DNA of 64,000 nucleotides from Amphiura filiformis. Lineage: Eukaryota; Echinodermata; Ophiuroidea; Amphilepidida; Amphiuridae. Under the pieces are notes generated by a model that worked only from the letters and a program-made list of their open reading frames with translations, was not told the DNA's origin and ran no database searches. The translations under genes and the position numbers were made by a program. Location: positions 52,107,365 through 52,171,364 of the forward strand of contig NC_092644.1 of the NCBI RefSeq assembly GCF_039555335.1, given 5' to 3'. Shown here piece by piece: positions 62,549 to 64,000 of the stretch; the first letter of the stretch is position 1, and every line of letters begins with the position of its first letter.

Positions 62549-63351
62549 AGGGGGTAACCCTATTGGTTTTGGATATGGATTGTCTTTAAAATTACATCAT
62601 AATATCAAATATCGCCCCCTTTATGCTGCTTTGTGAAAAAACGAGAACATTTACAGTGTAAATGTGAATAAATAGCCAAATTTGCAATCCAATACCTTGG
62701 TATACGTGAATTGCATTCTGGGCAGGCGAGCAACAACAACAATTCCCGTTCGTATGACGAATGCTGACATGCTGTACAATGGCCGGCCCGTATTGAACGG
62801 AAAATATTTGTGTTTTTTTCGTACCGTTTCAGAAAAAAAGGAAACAAAATATATTTCCCCTTGCAATATGTACATTTCAAATGAATATAAAAAGGTTTGG
62901 GTTAAAAATGGAGAGGGAAAAAATCATCCGATACCGGATTTTGAACCGGGTACCTCACGGGTGAAGCATGATGCGCTAACTAATTGAGCTATTCGGCCCA
63001 CTACGTCCGACGTGGAAGTTTTATAAATATATACGGCGCACCGTCTCCTCAGCAGTTAGTGTGGTTCGCTTTTTTCACAGAATGTGTATGACGCGAAACC
63101 AAAGTAGCTGTTGAGGAGACTCATGATTCGCAATTCATTCCCTACCCAGAAATCCGAAGTAAGTTTTAGTATTTACAAACTGGTAGCCTGTAAAAGCCGC
63201 TGTGTTTCATGATTTCTCCGGAAATACATCGACTTGGAGCGTCAAATTTCAGGATAGTAATGAGAAAAATAGTAGGAATCATGTGATACCAAAACCTCAT
63301 CAACAATGAAAAAAATCGGGGGAACGATGCTGTCGATCGGGTTACGGACCT
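62549..63351. mobile_element. TTAA-flanked MITE with tRNA-like segment, copy 2 (803 bp)
   Basis: TTAA at 62545-62548 and 63352-63355. Nearly the same sequence as copy 1 with about 100 bp extra. It interrupts the LINE open frame exactly at TTAA. Confidence 0.9.
62930..63015 (-). repeat. tRNA-like segment in TTAA MITE copy 2
   Basis: Same position and orientation as in copy 1, with TAGCTCAATTAGTTAGCGC-type A box and GGTTCAAAATC B-box-like sequence. Confidence 0.6.
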
Positions 63352-63355
63352 TTAA

Positions 63356-63810
63356 AATTTACACACTGATTTCTATTATTCAAATAAGATTTCAACCATT
63401 CAAGTTCATATCCGTTAACACCATACATACAAAGTCTATTTAAAAGTAGATTATGATTTACAGTGTCAAAGGCTTTCTTCAAGTCAAGAAAAATAGCATC
63501 TATGGCAGGACGATTATTCATATTTTTCAAAATATAATCTTGAACATCAAGTAAAGTAGTGGCACAAGAATGATTATAACGAAAACCAGATTGACTTGGT
63601 GAAAGAATGCCTTTGACACTGAGATAGTCATAAAGTTGATTATGAATTGCACGTTCAATAATTTTGAAATGATAGGTAGAACTGATATAGGGCGATTGTT
63701 GCCAATAATCACCTTTATCGCCATCTTTGTATACACTCTTGTTCCGGCAGTTAACAGTCGCCAAGTATAAGAAGAAAAGTTTAAGATTTTTAAACAATTA
63801 ATGTTCAAAG
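63356..63810 (-). pseudogene. LINE reverse transcriptase, N-terminal half
   Basis: Contains SQSGFRYNHSCATTLLDVQD and FLDLKKAFDTVNHNLLLNRL. Two compensating frame breaks near 63680-63720 separate the KDGDKGD, RPISVLPIISKL and IIERAIHNQLYDYL segments. The open part ends at the TTAA insertion. Confidence 0.82.
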
Positions 63811-64000
63811 GCGTGATTTTGTGCTTAATCTGCAAAGTTTATCGTATGTTAAAAGACTGTTAAACTCGAGCGTATAAAGGTGGTTATTGTTTGTTACGTT
63901 AAAAGGCGTTAAACTGTGTAATGTTTAGTGGAATTGTACTTTACCTGTTTAACGATACATCTCGCGCCACGGAATTTTAACCAATTATTGTTTAAAATGA

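Larger units (their letters stand above)
60127..63835 (-). mobile_element. Non-LTR retrotransposon (LINE), 5'-truncated, interrupted twice
   Basis: Minus strand. RT pieces before the first interruption include KDGDKGDY, NNRPISVLPIISKL and IDAIFLDLKKAFDTVNHNLL; after it GIPQGSILGPLLFIIF and VMYADDTTLL, then a C-terminal part ending GKRTFNVRAVKIW. The TTAA element (62549-63351) and a TA element (60377-61728) interrupt it. Removing each with one target copy restores continuous reading: VNF-NSVLSDF at the first site and LPS-KIRSNY at the second. Small frameshifts near 63680-63720 and just before the second site, plus the missing 5' part, make it dead. The style is Jockey/CR1/L2-like. Confidence 0.85.

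Overview
This is eukaryotic, intron-rich, AT-rich nuclear DNA. Coding exons are short with clean GT-AG borders, and most of the window is transposon-derived. The gene families (CCDC180-type coiled coil, CARD protein, OCIA-domain protein), a DIRS retrotransposon, many TTAA-flanked elements and the recurrent AGGCCTA / ACATGTAC words suggest a marine deuterostome, most likely an echinoderm. The organism assignment is inference.

Layout. (1) Positions 1,056-33,779, minus strand: the first 15 coding exons (637 codons, all splice phases consistent) of a CCDC180-like gene; its 3' part lies beyond the window start. Codon 98, in exon 3, reads TAA. Its introns are swollen by mobile DNA: a 2.6-kb TTAA element (2,970-5,575), small inverted-repeat elements, an 11-kb TA-bounded composite (10,755-21,702) with a 7.3-kb DIRS-like retroelement inside it, a 145-bp satellite (24.65-25.96 kb), and a 3.4-kb foldback element in intron 1. 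(2) 34,334-39,589: a 5.3-kb TTAA-bounded element carrying two facing arrays of a short GCTATCTCTAA-type repeat, with another TTAA element nested in it. (3) 41,811-42,657, plus strand: an intronless OCIA-domain copy with two single-base frame breaks. (4) 43.5-52.1 kb: many short inverted-repeat elements (MITEs). (5) 51,165-54,756, minus strand: a small CARD-domain gene of three firm exons and one tentative last exon. (6) 54,948-63,835: a TA-bounded element with nested insertions, then a broken non-LTR retrotransposon interrupted at exact TTAA and TA sites by two non-autonomous DNA elements.

The two firm genes run head-to-tail on the minus strand. No bacterial operon, CRISPR array or functional rRNA/tRNA gene is supported. 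The most unusual content is the TTAA-element collection (at least six families), one family carrying a tRNA-like segment and another the facing short-repeat arrays, plus the composite whose end modules are in direct orientation although its arms are inverted. Single-base frame breaks recur in the OCIA copy, the LINE and the DIRS element, so base-level assembly error should be kept in mind.
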